Under the pieces are notes generated by a model, which did no database searches, was not told the origin of the DNA, and saw only the letters and a list, made by a program, of their open reading frames with translations. Shown here piece by piece: positions 17,606 through 26,256 of a stretch of 64,000 bases of DNA. The translations under genes were made by a program, and so were the position numbers. Source of the stretch: Frigoribacterium sp. SL97 (GTDB lineage: Bacteria; Actinomycetota; Actinomycetes; Actinomycetales; Microbacteriaceae); the NCBI RefSeq assembly GCF_026625765.1, contig NZ_CP113062.1, positions 3,348,001 through 3,412,000 of the forward strand, written 5' to 3'. The first letter of the stretch is position 1. The number at the start of each line of letters is the position of its first letter.

Positions 17606-17647
17606 CACGGGCGCTGGCGCGCCGACGGCGGCGCGCGGGCCAGAGGC

Positions 17648-18424
17648 TCAGCCGGCGGGCGCGACGACCACGTCGACGCCGGCGGCCGCGAACTCGGCCA
17701 GCGCCTCGGTCGTGGCGGTGGCGTCGGTCACGAGCGTCCAGCCCTCGGGCAGCGCCGCGCGGGCGCGGAACGTCGCGCGACCGAGCTTCGACCCGTCGGC
17801 CAGCACGTAGACGCGCTCGGACTGCCGGCACATCAGCTCTTTGAGCCGGGTCTGCACGAGGTCGGCCTCGACCACGTGGCCCGAGGCGAGCACGCCGTCG
17901 GCGCCGAGGAACACCCGGTCGAAGGTCAGGCGCTCGAGGGCGGCCTCGGCCAGCGGCCCGACGAAGCCCTGGCTGGCCGGGCGCAGCGTGCCGCCGAGGC
18001 ACTCGAGGTGGATGCCGTCCGAGTCGGCGAGCTGTTGGATTACGGCGATCGAGGTGGTGGCGACGGTCGCGACGAGACCCGAGCGCGCCTCCCGGGCGAG
18101 GGCCGCGACCGACGAGCCGGCGTCGAACAGCAGCGTCTCGCCGTCGTGGACCAGCGTGCGGGCGTGCCGCGCGATCTCGGCCTTGGCCACCCCGGCCTCG
18201 AGGTTGCGCTGACGAAAGGTCGGCTCGGCACCGGGGGCACCGAGCGGCATGGCCCCGCCGTAGGTGCGGGCGATCTCGCCGCGCCGGGTGAGCTCGGCGA
18301 GGTCGCGGCGGATGGTCGACGGGGTCACCTCGAAGCGACGACTCAGCTCGTCGACGCTCGCCAGGCCGGTGGTGTGGGCCAGGTCGACGATGTCGCGGCG
18401 TCGCTCGCGTGCCGTGGTGCTCAT
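17648..18424 (-). CDS. DeoR-family regulator of the acid-sugar locus
   Basis: Second DeoR-type repressor, 258 residues. The winged helix shows FEVTPSTIRRDLAELTRRGE (~residues 31-50) and TYGGAMP. The effector domain shows LLFDAGSSVAALA (~98-110) and VLADGSKLG, the sugar-phosphate pocket motifs. ATG 18424 is the first in-frame start matching the family. Upstream, a short duplicated segment (TGGTGCTCATGCG) spans the start. It is the third gene in the minus arm after the DUF1537 kinase and PdxA-like genes, separated from PdxA by 48 nt. It most likely represses this arm and the divergent ABC transporter operon; the 12-bp direct repeat at 20849-20883 is a candidate operator. Confidence 0.88.
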   Translation of the reverse strand: MSTTARERRRDIVDLAHTTGLASVDELSRRFEVTPSTIRRDLAELTRRGEIARTYGGAMPLGAPGAEPTFRQRNLEAGVAKAEIARHARTLVHDGETLLFDAGSSVAALAREARSGLVATVATTSIAVIQQLADSDGIHLECLGGTLRPASQGFVGPLAEAALERLTFDRVFLGADGVLASGHVVEADLVQTRLKELMCRQSERVYVLADGSKLGRATFRARAALPEGWTLVTDATATTEALAEFAAAGVDVVVAPAG

Positions 18425-18472
18425 GCGGTGGTGCTCATGCGATGGCCGTCCTGATCGGTGGGGCGGGCGGCG

Positions 18473-19516
18473 TCACGCCGACGACGCACCGACCCGGGCG
18501 GCGTCGGCCGGGCTGGGCGACATCTCGACCGCCTGGCGCAACGCCTCGATCATGCTACCGACGGCCACGACGCCGGTGCCGGCGATGTCGAACGCGGTGC
18601 CGTGGTCGACCGAGGTGCGGATCACGGGCAGTCCGACGGTGATGTTGACCCCCGCCTCGATGCCGAGGACCTTCACCGGGCCGTGGCCCTGGTCGTGGTA
18701 CATCGCCACGATGAGGTCGTAGTCGCCGCGGCCGCCGAGGAAGAACGCGGTGTCGGCCGGCAGCGGCCCGACGGCGCGGATGCCGTCGGCCTGGAGCACC
18801 TCGAGGGCCGGGGTGATCTTCTCGGCCTCCTCGCCGTAGCCGAAGAGCCCGTTCTCGCCGGCGTGCGGGTTGATCGCGCAGACGCCGATCCTGGGGTCGT
18901 CGACGCCGGCCCGGCGCAGCGCCTCCCAGCCGCGGCGCACGGTGCGCTCGACGAGGCCGGGCTCGATCTTCGCGATGGCGTCGATCAACCCGATGTGGGT
19001 CGTCACGTGGATCACCTTGATCTTGGGGGTCGAGAGCATCATCGACACCTCGCCGACGCCCATGAAGTGCGCCAGCAGCTCGGTGTGGCCCGGGAACACG
19101 TGACCGGCCTCGTGCAGCGCCGCCTTGTTCAGCGGTGCGGTGCAGATGCCCTGCACGAGACCGGCCATGCCGAGCTCGCACGCGATGCGGATGTACTCGT
19201 ACGCCGCGTGCCCGGCCTCGGCCGAGACGGCACCCCAGGGCAGGTCGGCCGAGAGCAGGTGCGGGTCGACGACGTTGATGCGGCCGGGGGTGAAGACGGC
19301 GTCGGCGGGCCCGTCGACCTCGACGATCTCGGTGTCGACCCCGAGCGCGGCGGCGCCGAGCCGCAGGCGGTGGGCGTCCCCGACGACGACCGGTCTCGCG
19401 TCGCGGTAGGCGGCCTCGTCGAGCAGTGCGCCGACGGTGACCTCGGGTCCGACGCCGGCGCCGTCGCCCATGGTGACGGCGATGAACGGCCGCGTGTCGG
19501 GGGTCGTCGTGGTCAT
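18473..19516 (-). CDS. PdxA-family 4-phospho-acid dehydrogenase
   Basis: NAD-dependent dehydrogenase/decarboxylase of the PdxA fold, 347 residues. Signatures: TMGDGAGVGPEV at the N-terminus, CTAPLNKAAL (~129), HVTTHIGL (metal His, ~168), CAINPHAGENGLFG (metal His, ~213) and YHDQGHGPVKV (metal His, ~272). True pyridoxine-pathway PdxA uses 4-phospho-hydroxy-L-threonine. Here the gene overlaps a DUF1537 kinase (ATGA). That pairing defines the PdxA2 branch, which oxidises 4-phospho-D-threonate or 4-phospho-erythronate made by the kinase and decarboxylates it to a triose phosphate. A catabolic role in four-carbon acid sugar use is therefore favoured over vitamin B6 synthesis. Substrate stereochemistry is not readable. 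Confidence 0.87.
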   Translation of the reverse strand: MTTTTPDTRPFIAVTMGDGAGVGPEVTVGALLDEAAYRDARPVVVGDAHRLRLGAAALGVDTEIVEVDGPADAVFTPGRINVVDPHLLSADLPWGAVSAEAGHAAYEYIRIACELGMAGLVQGICTAPLNKAALHEAGHVFPGHTELLAHFMGVGEVSMMLSTPKIKVIHVTTHIGLIDAIAKIEPGLVERTVRRGWEALRRAGVDDPRIGVCAINPHAGENGLFGYGEEAEKITPALEVLQADGIRAVGPLPADTAFFLGGRGDYDLIVAMYHDQGHGPVKVLGIEAGVNITVGLPVIRTSVDHGTAFDIAGTGVVAVGSMIEALRQAVEMSPSPADAARVGASSA

Positions 19517-20826
19517 GGGGTTCTCCGTTTCGTGGGGGCGCCGGACGCTGCCGACGCGGTGAGGACGTGGGGGTCGGCGCCGGCGCGCGTGCGGCGCACC
19601 AGGTCGACGAGGTCGGCGAGCACGGTCGGGCCGCCGAAGCTGCCGGGCTTCGTGGCGACGAGCCGGCCGTCGCCCGCGGTGCCCCGCCCGTCGGCCGCGA
19701 GGCTGAGGACGGCACCGTGCTCGACCTGCGCGAGCGGCCGCAGGGTGATCGTGGCGAGCCGGTCGAGCACCGCGCGGGCGGTCTCGCCGCCGGTCAGCAC
19801 GAGGTCGAGCTCGACGTCGGCGCCGATCCGGGCGACGACCTCGGCGAGGGCCGCCGACCCGACGAGCGGGTCGGGCAGGCGCCGGGCGGTCACCGTCAGC
19901 ACGGCGACGGACGACCGGGACAAGGAGGCGCGGGTCACCTCGACGAGGTCACCCGCGTCGTCCGCCGGGTCGAGCACGTGCACGTCCGCACCGGTCGCGG
20001 CGAGCGCGTCGGCGTGGCCCCGGGCCACCTCGGCGGCCGAACCGACCACGACGAGGACGGGCCGCTCGGCCCCGGCCCCGTCGCGGGGCCCGGCCTCGTC
20101 GCGGACCCCGGCCTCGTCCGACGCGTAAAGACCAGCCTCCGTGCTCGACGCCGGAGGGACCGCGTCGGCCAGGGCAGCGGCGAGCGCCGCACTGCCCGCG
20201 AGGGCGACCGGCCGACGGACTCCGGGAGCGGCGACCAGCCGGAGGACGGCGTCGACCACGGCGGCGAGGTCGTCGTCGGTCTCGGCGTCGACCAGGAGCA
20301 CCGCTCCCCCGGCGAGGGCCGCGTCGAGGTGCGCCGCGGACGCGTCCGGCCCCGAACGCACCACGTCGAGGCCGACGAGCACCGTCGGCCGATCGACGAG
20401 TTCGGCCAGGGTCGAGGGGGCGCCGTGCGGTTCGAGATGCCAGAACGGCGTCTCGGCGAGGGGTCGCCCGTCCACCAGGGGCCGCCCGTGGACGACGGTG
20501 CGCCCGAGGGCGGGCAGCGCGCCGGCCACGACGAGGTCGTACCCGCGGGCGGCCAGGGCCTCGAGCTCGGGCCCGACGTGGCCGCGCCACAGGGAGTCGG
20601 TCTTCTTGAGCACGAGGGTGCCGGCCGTCAGGGGCAGCGTGTCGATCGCGACCCGCGCCTCCTCGGCGGTGCCGGAGCGGGTGCCGACGTCGACGACCGT
20701 GACCGCCGCGGCGGGACCCGCCGGCACGCCGAGCGAGACCACGGTCTCGTGACCGCGCAGCCGGAACTGCTCGGCGGTCTCGGCGGCGCCGGAGAGGTCG
20801 TCGGCGATGACGGTGATCGGGCTCAT
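19513..20826 (-). CDS. DUF1537 four-carbon acid sugar kinase
   Basis: Kinase of the DUF1537 (OtnK/DtnK) family, 437 residues, phosphorylating four-carbon acids such as D-threonate, erythronate or 2-oxo-tetronate. N-terminal substrate domain: ITVIADDLSGAAETA (~residues 4-18) and KKTDSLWRGHVGPEL (~82-96). C-terminal nucleotide domain: DVELDLVLTGGETARAVLD (~360). Start ATG 20826 has AGGATGG upstream; a longer in-frame extension lacks family similarity. Its stop overlaps the PdxA-like start, so kinase and dehydrogenase are made as a pair. Two residue-rich linkers (~255-285) contain Ala/Gly low complexity. Divergent from the ABC importer; the shared 155-bp gap holds probable operators. Confidence 0.87.
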   Translation of the reverse strand: MSPITVIADDLSGAAETAEQFRLRGHETVVSLGVPAGPAAAVTVVDVGTRSGTAEEARVAIDTLPLTAGTLVLKKTDSLWRGHVGPELEALAARGYDLVVAGALPALGRTVVHGRPLVDGRPLAETPFWHLEPHGAPSTLAELVDRPTVLVGLDVVRSGPDASAAHLDAALAGGAVLLVDAETDDDLAAVVDAVLRLVAAPGVRRPVALAGSAALAAALADAVPPASSTEAGLYASDEAGVRDEAGPRDGAGAERPVLVVVGSAAEVARGHADALAATGADVHVLDPADDAGDLVEVTRASLSRSSVAVLTVTARRLPDPLVGSAALAEVVARIGADVELDLVLTGGETARAVLDRLATITLRPLAQVEHGAVLSLAADGRGTAGDGRLVATKPGSFGGPTVLADLVDLVRRTRAGADPHVLTASAASGAPTKRRTP

Positions 20827-20848
20827 GATGCCGCCATCCTGACACGAC

Positions 20849-20883
20849 TGCGCGTTATGCGCCACCGGTCTTGCGCGAAACGC
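20849..20883. promoter_or_regulatory. Direct-repeat operator candidate between divergent arms
   Basis: TGCGCGTTATGC (20849-20860) and TGCGCGAAACGC (20872-20883) match at 9 of 12 positions and are 23 bp apart, about two helical turns. Both contain a GCG-N3-(C/T)GC half-palindrome. They fit tandem DeoR sites controlling both directions. Confidence 0.5.
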
Positions 20884-20981
20884 GCAGCGGTGGCACAGTG
20901 TCATCCAGCCCGGACGAGGGCGTCGCAGCGCTGCGGGACCGGGCGCCGTCGACCTCGTCGAACCCCTGGATCGAGAGGTCG

Positions 20982-22559
20982 ATGATGACCGTTCCGTTCG
21001 CGGACCACGAGATGTCTCGCCGCACCCTGCTCCGCTGGGGTGCCGCGGCCGGCCTCTTCGTGACCGCCACCAGCCTCGCCGGCTGCGCCGGACCGACCGG
21101 GTTGCCCGGACCCGGCACGCTGACCCTGGCCCTCAACCGCTCGCTGGTCAGCCTCGACAACAAGCTGAACCAGTTCGACGCGGCCGTCACGGTGCAGCGG
21201 GCGGTGCGTCAGGCCCTCACGCAGATCGGCCCCGACATCACGCCCGAGCTCGTGCTCGCCGAGAGCTTCGAGCCGACGAGCGACACACAGTGGACGGTCC
21301 GCCTGCGCGAGGGCGTTCGCTACTCGGACGGGACGCCCGTCACGGTCGCCGACGTCGCCACCGCGCTGCAGATGTACGAGCAGGTGCAGGGCTCGTTCGT
21401 CGCCAGCTTCTTCCCCGAGTTCCCGACCGTGACCGCGATCGACGAGCGCACCTTCACGCTCGACTCGTCGCAGCCGATCCCGGTGCTCGACGCGTTGATG
21501 AGCAACATCCTGATCACCCCGGCCGCGGCGAACAAGCCCGAGGAGCTGCAGGACGGCGTGGGCAGCGGCCCGTTCGTCGTCACCCGGTTCAACCGCGGCG
21601 CCGGCACCTACAGCCTGAGCCGCAACGAGCAGTACTGGGGCGAGGCGCCGGGCGTCGACCGGGTCGAGGTGCGGTTCCTGCCCGAGGAGTCCAGCCGCGT
21701 GATCGCCCTGCGCAGCGGCGAGGTCGACGTGATCGACTCGATCACGCCCGACTCGGCGACCCAGTTGCAGGGCCTGCCCGGCATCGTCCTCGACGAGGCC
21801 TCGAGCCTGCGCATCAACCAGATCTTCTACAACTTCCGCAAGCCCGAGGGGCACCCGCTGGCCGACGCCCGGGTGCGCGGAGCGCTCAGCCACGCGATCG
21901 ACGGCCGGGCGCTCGTCCGCGACGTGCTCACCGACTCGGTCACGCAGGCCGACGGCGTCGTGCCGCCGAGCCTGCTCGGCTACGCCAAGACGGGCGAGTA
22001 CACCTACGACCCCGACCTCGCCCGCCGCACGCTCGCCGAGCTCGGGGCGAGCGACCTCACGTTGCGCATCATCTGGGAGACCGGCGAGTTCGCCGGCGAC
22101 ACCTTCATCATGGAGGCGCTCGTCGAGATGTTCGGCGCGATCGGCGTGCGCACCACGCTGCAGCAGTTCGAGCCCGGCGGCGACATCCTCCAGTGGCGCC
22201 AGGGCAAGGCCGGCGACTGGGACCTGCTCGGCAACGGCTTCTCGGCCCCCACCGGCCTCGCCTTGACCATCCTGCAGGGCATGTACGCGGGCACCGCCGA
22301 GAAGGAACAGACCCGCGACACGTACCAGGGCTACGTGCAGCCCGACGTGGCCGAGGCGATCGCCCGGGCGTCGACCGAGCCGGACGCGACCCTGCGCCAG
22401 CAGCGGCTCGCCGAGGCGCAGCAGGCGGCCTGGGACACCTGGCCCTGCGCCTGGGCCTTCGTGCCCAAGTCGGTGCTCGCCCGTCGCGAGCGGGTCGAGC
22501 GCCTCGCCCTCGCGTCGTCCAACACGTATCCGCTCGCCGACGTCCGACTGGGGGCCTGA
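20982..22559 (+). CDS. Dipeptide/nickel-type ABC solute-binding lipoprotein (Tat signal)
   Basis: Family 5 extracellular binding protein, 525 residues. The N-terminus has the twin-arginine motif SRRTLLR, a hydrophobic span and the lipobox LAGC (~residue 36), so the folded lipoprotein is exported by Tat. The SBP_bac_5 fold is shown by LREGVRYSDGTPVTVADV (~108-125) and FVVTRFNRGAGTYSLSRN. Start: ATGATG at 20982 follows GAGAGG with 3-nt spacing; ATG 21012 directly before the Tat motif is an alternative. First of nine co-directional genes. Many proteins of this family bind oligosaccharides or sugar acids rather than peptides, and the neighbouring acid-sugar enzymes favour such a ligand here (inference). 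Confidence 0.88.
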   Translation: MMTVPFADHEMSRRTLLRWGAAAGLFVTATSLAGCAGPTGLPGPGTLTLALNRSLVSLDNKLNQFDAAVTVQRAVRQALTQIGPDITPELVLAESFEPTSDTQWTVRLREGVRYSDGTPVTVADVATALQMYEQVQGSFVASFFPEFPTVTAIDERTFTLDSSQPIPVLDALMSNILITPAAANKPEELQDGVGSGPFVVTRFNRGAGTYSLSRNEQYWGEAPGVDRVEVRFLPEESSRVIALRSGEVDVIDSITPDSATQLQGLPGIVLDEASSLRINQIFYNFRKPEGHPLADARVRGALSHAIDGRALVRDVLTDSVTQADGVVPPSLLGYAKTGEYTYDPDLARRTLAELGASDLTLRIIWETGEFAGDTFIMEALVEMFGAIGVRTTLQQFEPGGDILQWRQGKAGDWDLLGNGFSAPTGLALTILQGMYAGTAEKEQTRDTYQGYVQPDVAEAIARASTEPDATLRQQRLAEAQQAAWDTWPCAWAFVPKSVLARRERVERLALASSNTYPLADVRLGA

Positions 22560-22561
22560 CC

Positions 22562-23497
22562 ATGGCGACCTACATCCTCAAGCGCCTCGGCCAGGGCCTG
22601 CTCACCGTGTTCCTCACGGTGTCGACGGTCTTCGTGCTGATCCGCCTCGCCCCCGGCGACCCGGCCGTGGCCTACGCCGGGCCGCTCGCGACCAACGAGC
22701 AACTCGCCGCCGTGCGCGAGCAGTTCGGCCTGGACGACCCGCTGCTCCAGCAGTACGGCGTGTTCCTGCAGCAGTTGTTCACGGGCAACCTGGGCACCTC
22801 GTACTCGTTCCAGGCACCGGCCGTGCAGGTCGTGCTCGAGCGGCTGCCGTACACGCTGACCCTGTCGTTCGCGGCGATCCTGTTGGCGGCGGTCGTGTCG
22901 ATCCCGCTCGGCGTCTGGATGGCCCGTCGCACCGACACCCGCAGCGAGACCGGCGTCAACGTCGTCGCCATCGCGGGCCAGTCGATGCCCGACTTCTGGA
23001 CCGGCATCCTGCTGCTCAGCGCCTTCGCCGTCGTGATCCCGATCTTCCCGGCCTCGGGCTTCGCCACCTGGGGCGGCCTCGTGCTGCCGACGGTGACGAT
23101 CGCCATCCTGCAGGTGGCCCTGATCTCCCGGCTCGTGCGCCGCGAGATGGCGACCAACTTCTCGGCGCCCTACCTGACCGTGGCCCGGTCGCGCGGCGTC
23201 TCGGAGCGCGCCCTGACCTGGCGCTACGCCATGGGCAACTCGGCGATCCCCGTCTTCACGGCCCTCGGCACGCGCTTCGCGGCGATGCTCAACGGCGTCG
23301 TCGTGGTCGAGGTCGTGTTCGCCTGGCCCGGCGTCGGGTCGCTCATCGTGCGGGCGCTCGAGACCCGCGACTACCCCCTCATCCAGGCGACCGTGCTGGT
23401 CACGTCGCTGCTCGCCGTCGGCGTCCAGCTGCTGATCGACCTCGCCTACCCCCTGCTCGATCCGCGCGTGCGGCTCGGAAAGGCGAGTGCCGCATGA
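22562..23497 (+). CDS. ABC permease, DppB type
   Basis: First membrane subunit of the dipeptide-type importer, 311 residues. N-terminal MATYILKRLGQGLLTVF is the conserved first span of DppB/OppB proteins, followed by the periplasmic LAPGDPAV loop. Five more spans follow, with an EAA loop (YLTVARSRGVSERALTWRY, ~205-223). The C-terminal YPLLDPRVRLG is the family ending. The ATG lies 2 nt after the binding-protein stop. Its stop overlaps the next permease (ATGA). Function follows from the operon: it forms the channel with the DppC-type partner and is powered by two ATPases encoded downstream. Confidence 0.92.
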   Translation: MATYILKRLGQGLLTVFLTVSTVFVLIRLAPGDPAVAYAGPLATNEQLAAVREQFGLDDPLLQQYGVFLQQLFTGNLGTSYSFQAPAVQVVLERLPYTLTLSFAAILLAAVVSIPLGVWMARRTDTRSETGVNVVAIAGQSMPDFWTGILLLSAFAVVIPIFPASGFATWGGLVLPTVTIAILQVALISRLVRREMATNFSAPYLTVARSRGVSERALTWRYAMGNSAIPVFTALGTRFAAMLNGVVVVEVVFAWPGVGSLIVRALETRDYPLIQATVLVTSLLAVGVQLLIDLAYPLLDPRVRLGKASAA

Positions 23498-24552
23498 CCC
23501 GCACCGAGACCACCGGACAGCCGTCCGGCACGTCGACCGCCGGCGCGGCCGGTCGCACCCCCGAGGAGGCGCGACGCACCGCGGTCACGCCCCGCCTGCT
23601 GAAGAGGTCCGAGGCGGCCCGGCGGACCTCCGCCGCACGGGTGAAGCTCTGGGTCGGCGCGATCTGCGCCCTCGTGGTGATCATCCCGATCGTGCTGGCC
23701 CAGGCCCTCCCGCTGCCCGACGCGAACGGCCAGGACCTCGGCAACCGCCTCGCGCCTCCGTTTACCGCCGGCCACCTGTTCGGCACCGACCAGCTCGGTC
23801 GCGACCTGCTCTCGCGGGTGCTGCACGGCGGTCAGGTCTCGCTCGCGATCGGCGTGCTGGCGGTCATCGTCTCGGGCGCCATCGGCGTCGTCCTGGGCTC
23901 GATCGCCGGGTTCTACGGGCGCTGGGCCGACACGCTGATCAGCCGCCTGCTCGAGGCCCAGATGTCGCTGCCGCTGCTGATGATGCTGCTGCTCGTCGTC
24001 GCCCTCTTCGGCCCGTCGATCCCGGTGATCACCTTCGTCATCGCGATCGCGCAATGGCCGGAGGTGGCCCGCCTGACCCGGTCGCTCGTGCTCGTCGAAC
24101 GCGAGAAGCCGTACGTCTCGTCGGCCCGCACGCTCGGCCTGAACCGCTTCACGATCCTGCTGCGCCACGTCGTCCCGAACGTCATCAAGCAGGCGACACT
24201 CGTCGTGCTGCTGCTGCTCGCGCAGGCCGTGCTGCTCGAGAGCGCCCTGAGCTTCCTCGGGGCCGGCCCGCAGCGACCGTTCGCGACCTGGGGCCGCATC
24301 ATCTCGGACGGCCAGGACTACGTCACGACCGCCTGGTGGATGGTGACGATCCCGGGCCTGTTCATCGTGCTGCTCGTCGTCGGGGTCAACCTGCTGGGCG
24401 ACGCCCTGCGGGACCGGCCGCGCCGGTCGACGGCCTCGCGCCTCCGTCGGTTCGTCGGGCTGCGCCCGTCGACCCCGGCCTCGACCCCGGCCTCGGCATC
24501 GACCCCGGCCCCGGCCCCGACCCCGACCCCGCAGAAGGGAACGATCGCATGA
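23494..24552 (+). CDS. ABC permease, DppC type, with Pro-rich tail
   Basis: Second channel subunit of the dipeptide-type importer, 352 residues. A ~50-residue polar N-terminus precedes the first span (VKLWVGAICALVVIIPIV). The periplasmic GTDQLGRDLLSRVLHG and the cytoplasmic loop YVSSARTLGLNRFTILLRHV (~206-225) are DppC hallmarks, and LGDALRDRPRR closes the conserved part. The last ~35 residues are a degenerate Thr/Pro/Ala repeat (STPASTPASAS..., PAPTPTP) absent from typical DppC proteins and probably cytoplasmic. The DNA under this tail is a short-period repeat likely to vary in length. Starts with an ATG overlapping the previous stop and ends overlapping the ATPase gene. Confidence 0.92.
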   Translation: MTRTETTGQPSGTSTAGAAGRTPEEARRTAVTPRLLKRSEAARRTSAARVKLWVGAICALVVIIPIVLAQALPLPDANGQDLGNRLAPPFTAGHLFGTDQLGRDLLSRVLHGGQVSLAIGVLAVIVSGAIGVVLGSIAGFYGRWADTLISRLLEAQMSLPLLMMLLLVVALFGPSIPVITFVIAIAQWPEVARLTRSLVLVEREKPYVSSARTLGLNRFTILLRHVVPNVIKQATLVVLLLLAQAVLLESALSFLGAGPQRPFATWGRIISDGQDYVTTAWWMVTIPGLFIVLLVVGVNLLGDALRDRPRRSTASRLRRFVGLRPSTPASTPASASTPAPAPTPTPQKGTIA

Positions 24553-25433
24553 CCTCCGTGACCGACGACACCGTCGACCCCGACCTGCTCCTCGAGGTGC
24601 GTGACCTGCAGATCGAGCTCATGACGACCAACGGGATCGTGCGCGCCGTCGACGGCGTCTCGTTCCACATCGCCCGGGGCGAGACCGTCACGATCATCGG
24701 CGAGTCGGGGTCGGGCAAGTCGACCACCGCCATGGGCGTGCTGCAGCTGCTGCCCGCCGACCTCGCCGTCGTCTCGGGCCACGTGCGCATCACCGGACTC
24801 GACGTGCTCGCCTCGGCCTCGGCCGTGCGCAAGGTGCGCGGTCGGGCCGTCGCCCTGATCCCCCAGGACCCCATGACGGCGCTCAGCCCGGTGCGGTCGA
24901 TCGGCTCGCAGCTCGGCGAGGCCATCCGCATCGCCGGGGCCGCCAGCGGTCGGGCCGCCGTCACCGCCCGGGCCGTGCGCCTCCTCGAGCAGGTGCACAT
25001 CCCCGACCCTGCGGCCCAGCTGGGGAAGTTCCCGCACCAACTCTCGGGTGGCATGCTGCAACGCGTGCTGATCGCCATCGCGTTGGCCTGCGAGCCGCAG
25101 CTGATCGTGGCCGACGAGCCCACCAGCGCCCTCGACGTCACGGTGCAGGCCGGCATCCTCGACCTGTTGCTCGAGCTGCAGGAACAGCGCGGCATCGGCC
25201 TGCTGATGATCACCCACGACCTCGGCGTCGCCCGGCTCGTGTCCGACCGCATCCACGTCATGAAGGCCGGCGTGTTCGTCGAGTCCGGCGACGTGCGGCA
25301 GATCGTCGAGCACCCCGCCGAGCCCTACACGCAGGGGCTGCTCGCCGCGGTGCCCACCCTGGGCGCCTGGGACGAGACGCCGTCCACGCCCGCCACGACC
25401 AGCACCGACCGACCGGAGGCCACCCGTGTCTGA
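24549..25433 (+). CDS. ABC ATPase, DppD type
   Basis: First ATP-binding subunit of the importer, 294 residues. Walker A GESGSGKST (~52), signature LSGGMLQRVLIA (~166), Walker B LIVADEPTSALD (~185) and switch His MITHDLGV (~219) are intact. The oligopeptide-transport C-terminal segment YTQGLLAAVPTLG (~264) is present but lacks the Cys-rich Fe-S motif found in some DppD proteins. The tail is Thr/Pro-rich. ATG overlaps the permease stop (ATGA). It overlaps the next ATPase start by 8 nt. Together the two ATPases form the heterodimer of a dedicated importer, unlike the upstream CUT1 system, which lacks its own. Confidence 0.92.
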   Translation: MTSVTDDTVDPDLLLEVRDLQIELMTTNGIVRAVDGVSFHIARGETVTIIGESGSGKSTTAMGVLQLLPADLAVVSGHVRITGLDVLASASAVRKVRGRAVALIPQDPMTALSPVRSIGSQLGEAIRIAGAASGRAAVTARAVRLLEQVHIPDPAAQLGKFPHQLSGGMLQRVLIAIALACEPQLIVADEPTSALDVTVQAGILDLLLELQEQRGIGLLMITHDLGVARLVSDRIHVMKAGVFVESGDVRQIVEHPAEPYTQGLLAAVPTLGAWDETPSTPATTSTDRPEATRV

Positions 25434-26256
25434 CACCATCCTCGAGGTCGACGACCTGGTCGTCGACTACGGCAGCGGCTCGAGTGCCCACCGCGCCGTC
25501 GACCACGTGTCGTTCTCGGTGCGCCGCGGCAGCACCTTCGCCATCGTGGGCGAGTCGGGCTGCGGCAAGTCGACGATCGCCAAGGCGGTCATGCGGTTGC
25601 TGCAGCCGACCAGCGGGCGCATCGTGCTCGACGGCACCGACCTGGCGACCCTGTCGGAGGCGCGGTTGCGGCCCCTGAGGCACCGCTTCCAGATGGTCTT
25701 CCAGGACCCGTACGGCTCGCTCGACCCGCACCTGAGCGCCCGCGACATCGTCGCCGAGCCGCTCCGGCTGAAGGGCGTGCGGTCGGCCCAGGACCGGGCG
25801 ACCGAGGCGGCGCGCCTGATCGACCGCGTCGGCCTGCCGTCGACGGCGCTCGACCGTCGCCCGCACGAGTTCTCCGGCGGCCAGCGCCAACGCATCGGCA
25901 TCGCCCGGGCGCTCGCCTCGAGCCCCGACCTGTTGATCTGCGACGAGGCGACGAGCGCGCTCGACGTGTCGGTGCAGGCGCAGGTGCTCGACCTGCTGCG
26001 CGAGATCCAGGTCGACACCGGCATCACCTACGTCGTCATCTCGCACAACCTCGGCGTCGTGCAGCAGATCAGCGAGAGCGTCCTCGTCATGAAGCAGGGC
26101 GCCGTCGTCGAGCAGGGCGCCACGGCGCAGGTGCTCACGTCGCCCGCCGAGGACTACACGCGGCGGCTGCGCCGGGCCGCCCTCGACCCCGCGACGATGA
26201 CCGGCGTGAAGCCTCGCCACGTCGTCCGCAGCCTCTCGTTGGGAGCCACCACATGA
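25426..26256 (+). CDS. ABC ATPase, DppF type
   Basis: Second ATP-binding subunit, 276 residues. It has Walker A GESGCGKST (~40), the Q-loop region MVFQDPYGSLDPHL characteristic of DppF/OppF (~90), signature FSGGQRQRIGIARAL (~147), Walker B LLICDEATSALD and switch His VISHNLGV (~206). A GTG start lies within the end of the DppD-type gene; GGAGG is found 6-10 nt upstream. The C-terminal region ending LRRAALDP is shorter than in E. coli DppF but complete for the family. Its stop overlaps the aldo/keto reductase start (ATGA), tying enzyme and transporter synthesis together. Confidence 0.92.
   Translation: MSDTILEVDDLVVDYGSGSSAHRAVDHVSFSVRRGSTFAIVGESGCGKSTIAKAVMRLLQPTSGRIVLDGTDLATLSEARLRPLRHRFQMVFQDPYGSLDPHLSARDIVAEPLRLKGVRSAQDRATEAARLIDRVGLPSTALDRRPHEFSGGQRQRIGIARALASSPDLLICDEATSALDVSVQAQVLDLLREIQVDTGITYVVISHNLGVVQQISESVLVMKQGAVVEQGATAQVLTSPAEDYTRRLRRAALDPATMTGVKPRHVVRSLSLGATT

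Noticed and set aside
18473..19516. Vitamin B6 biosynthetic pdxA
   Set aside because: Overlap with a DUF1537 kinase and a catabolic DeoR context fit the PdxA2 acid-sugar branch better.
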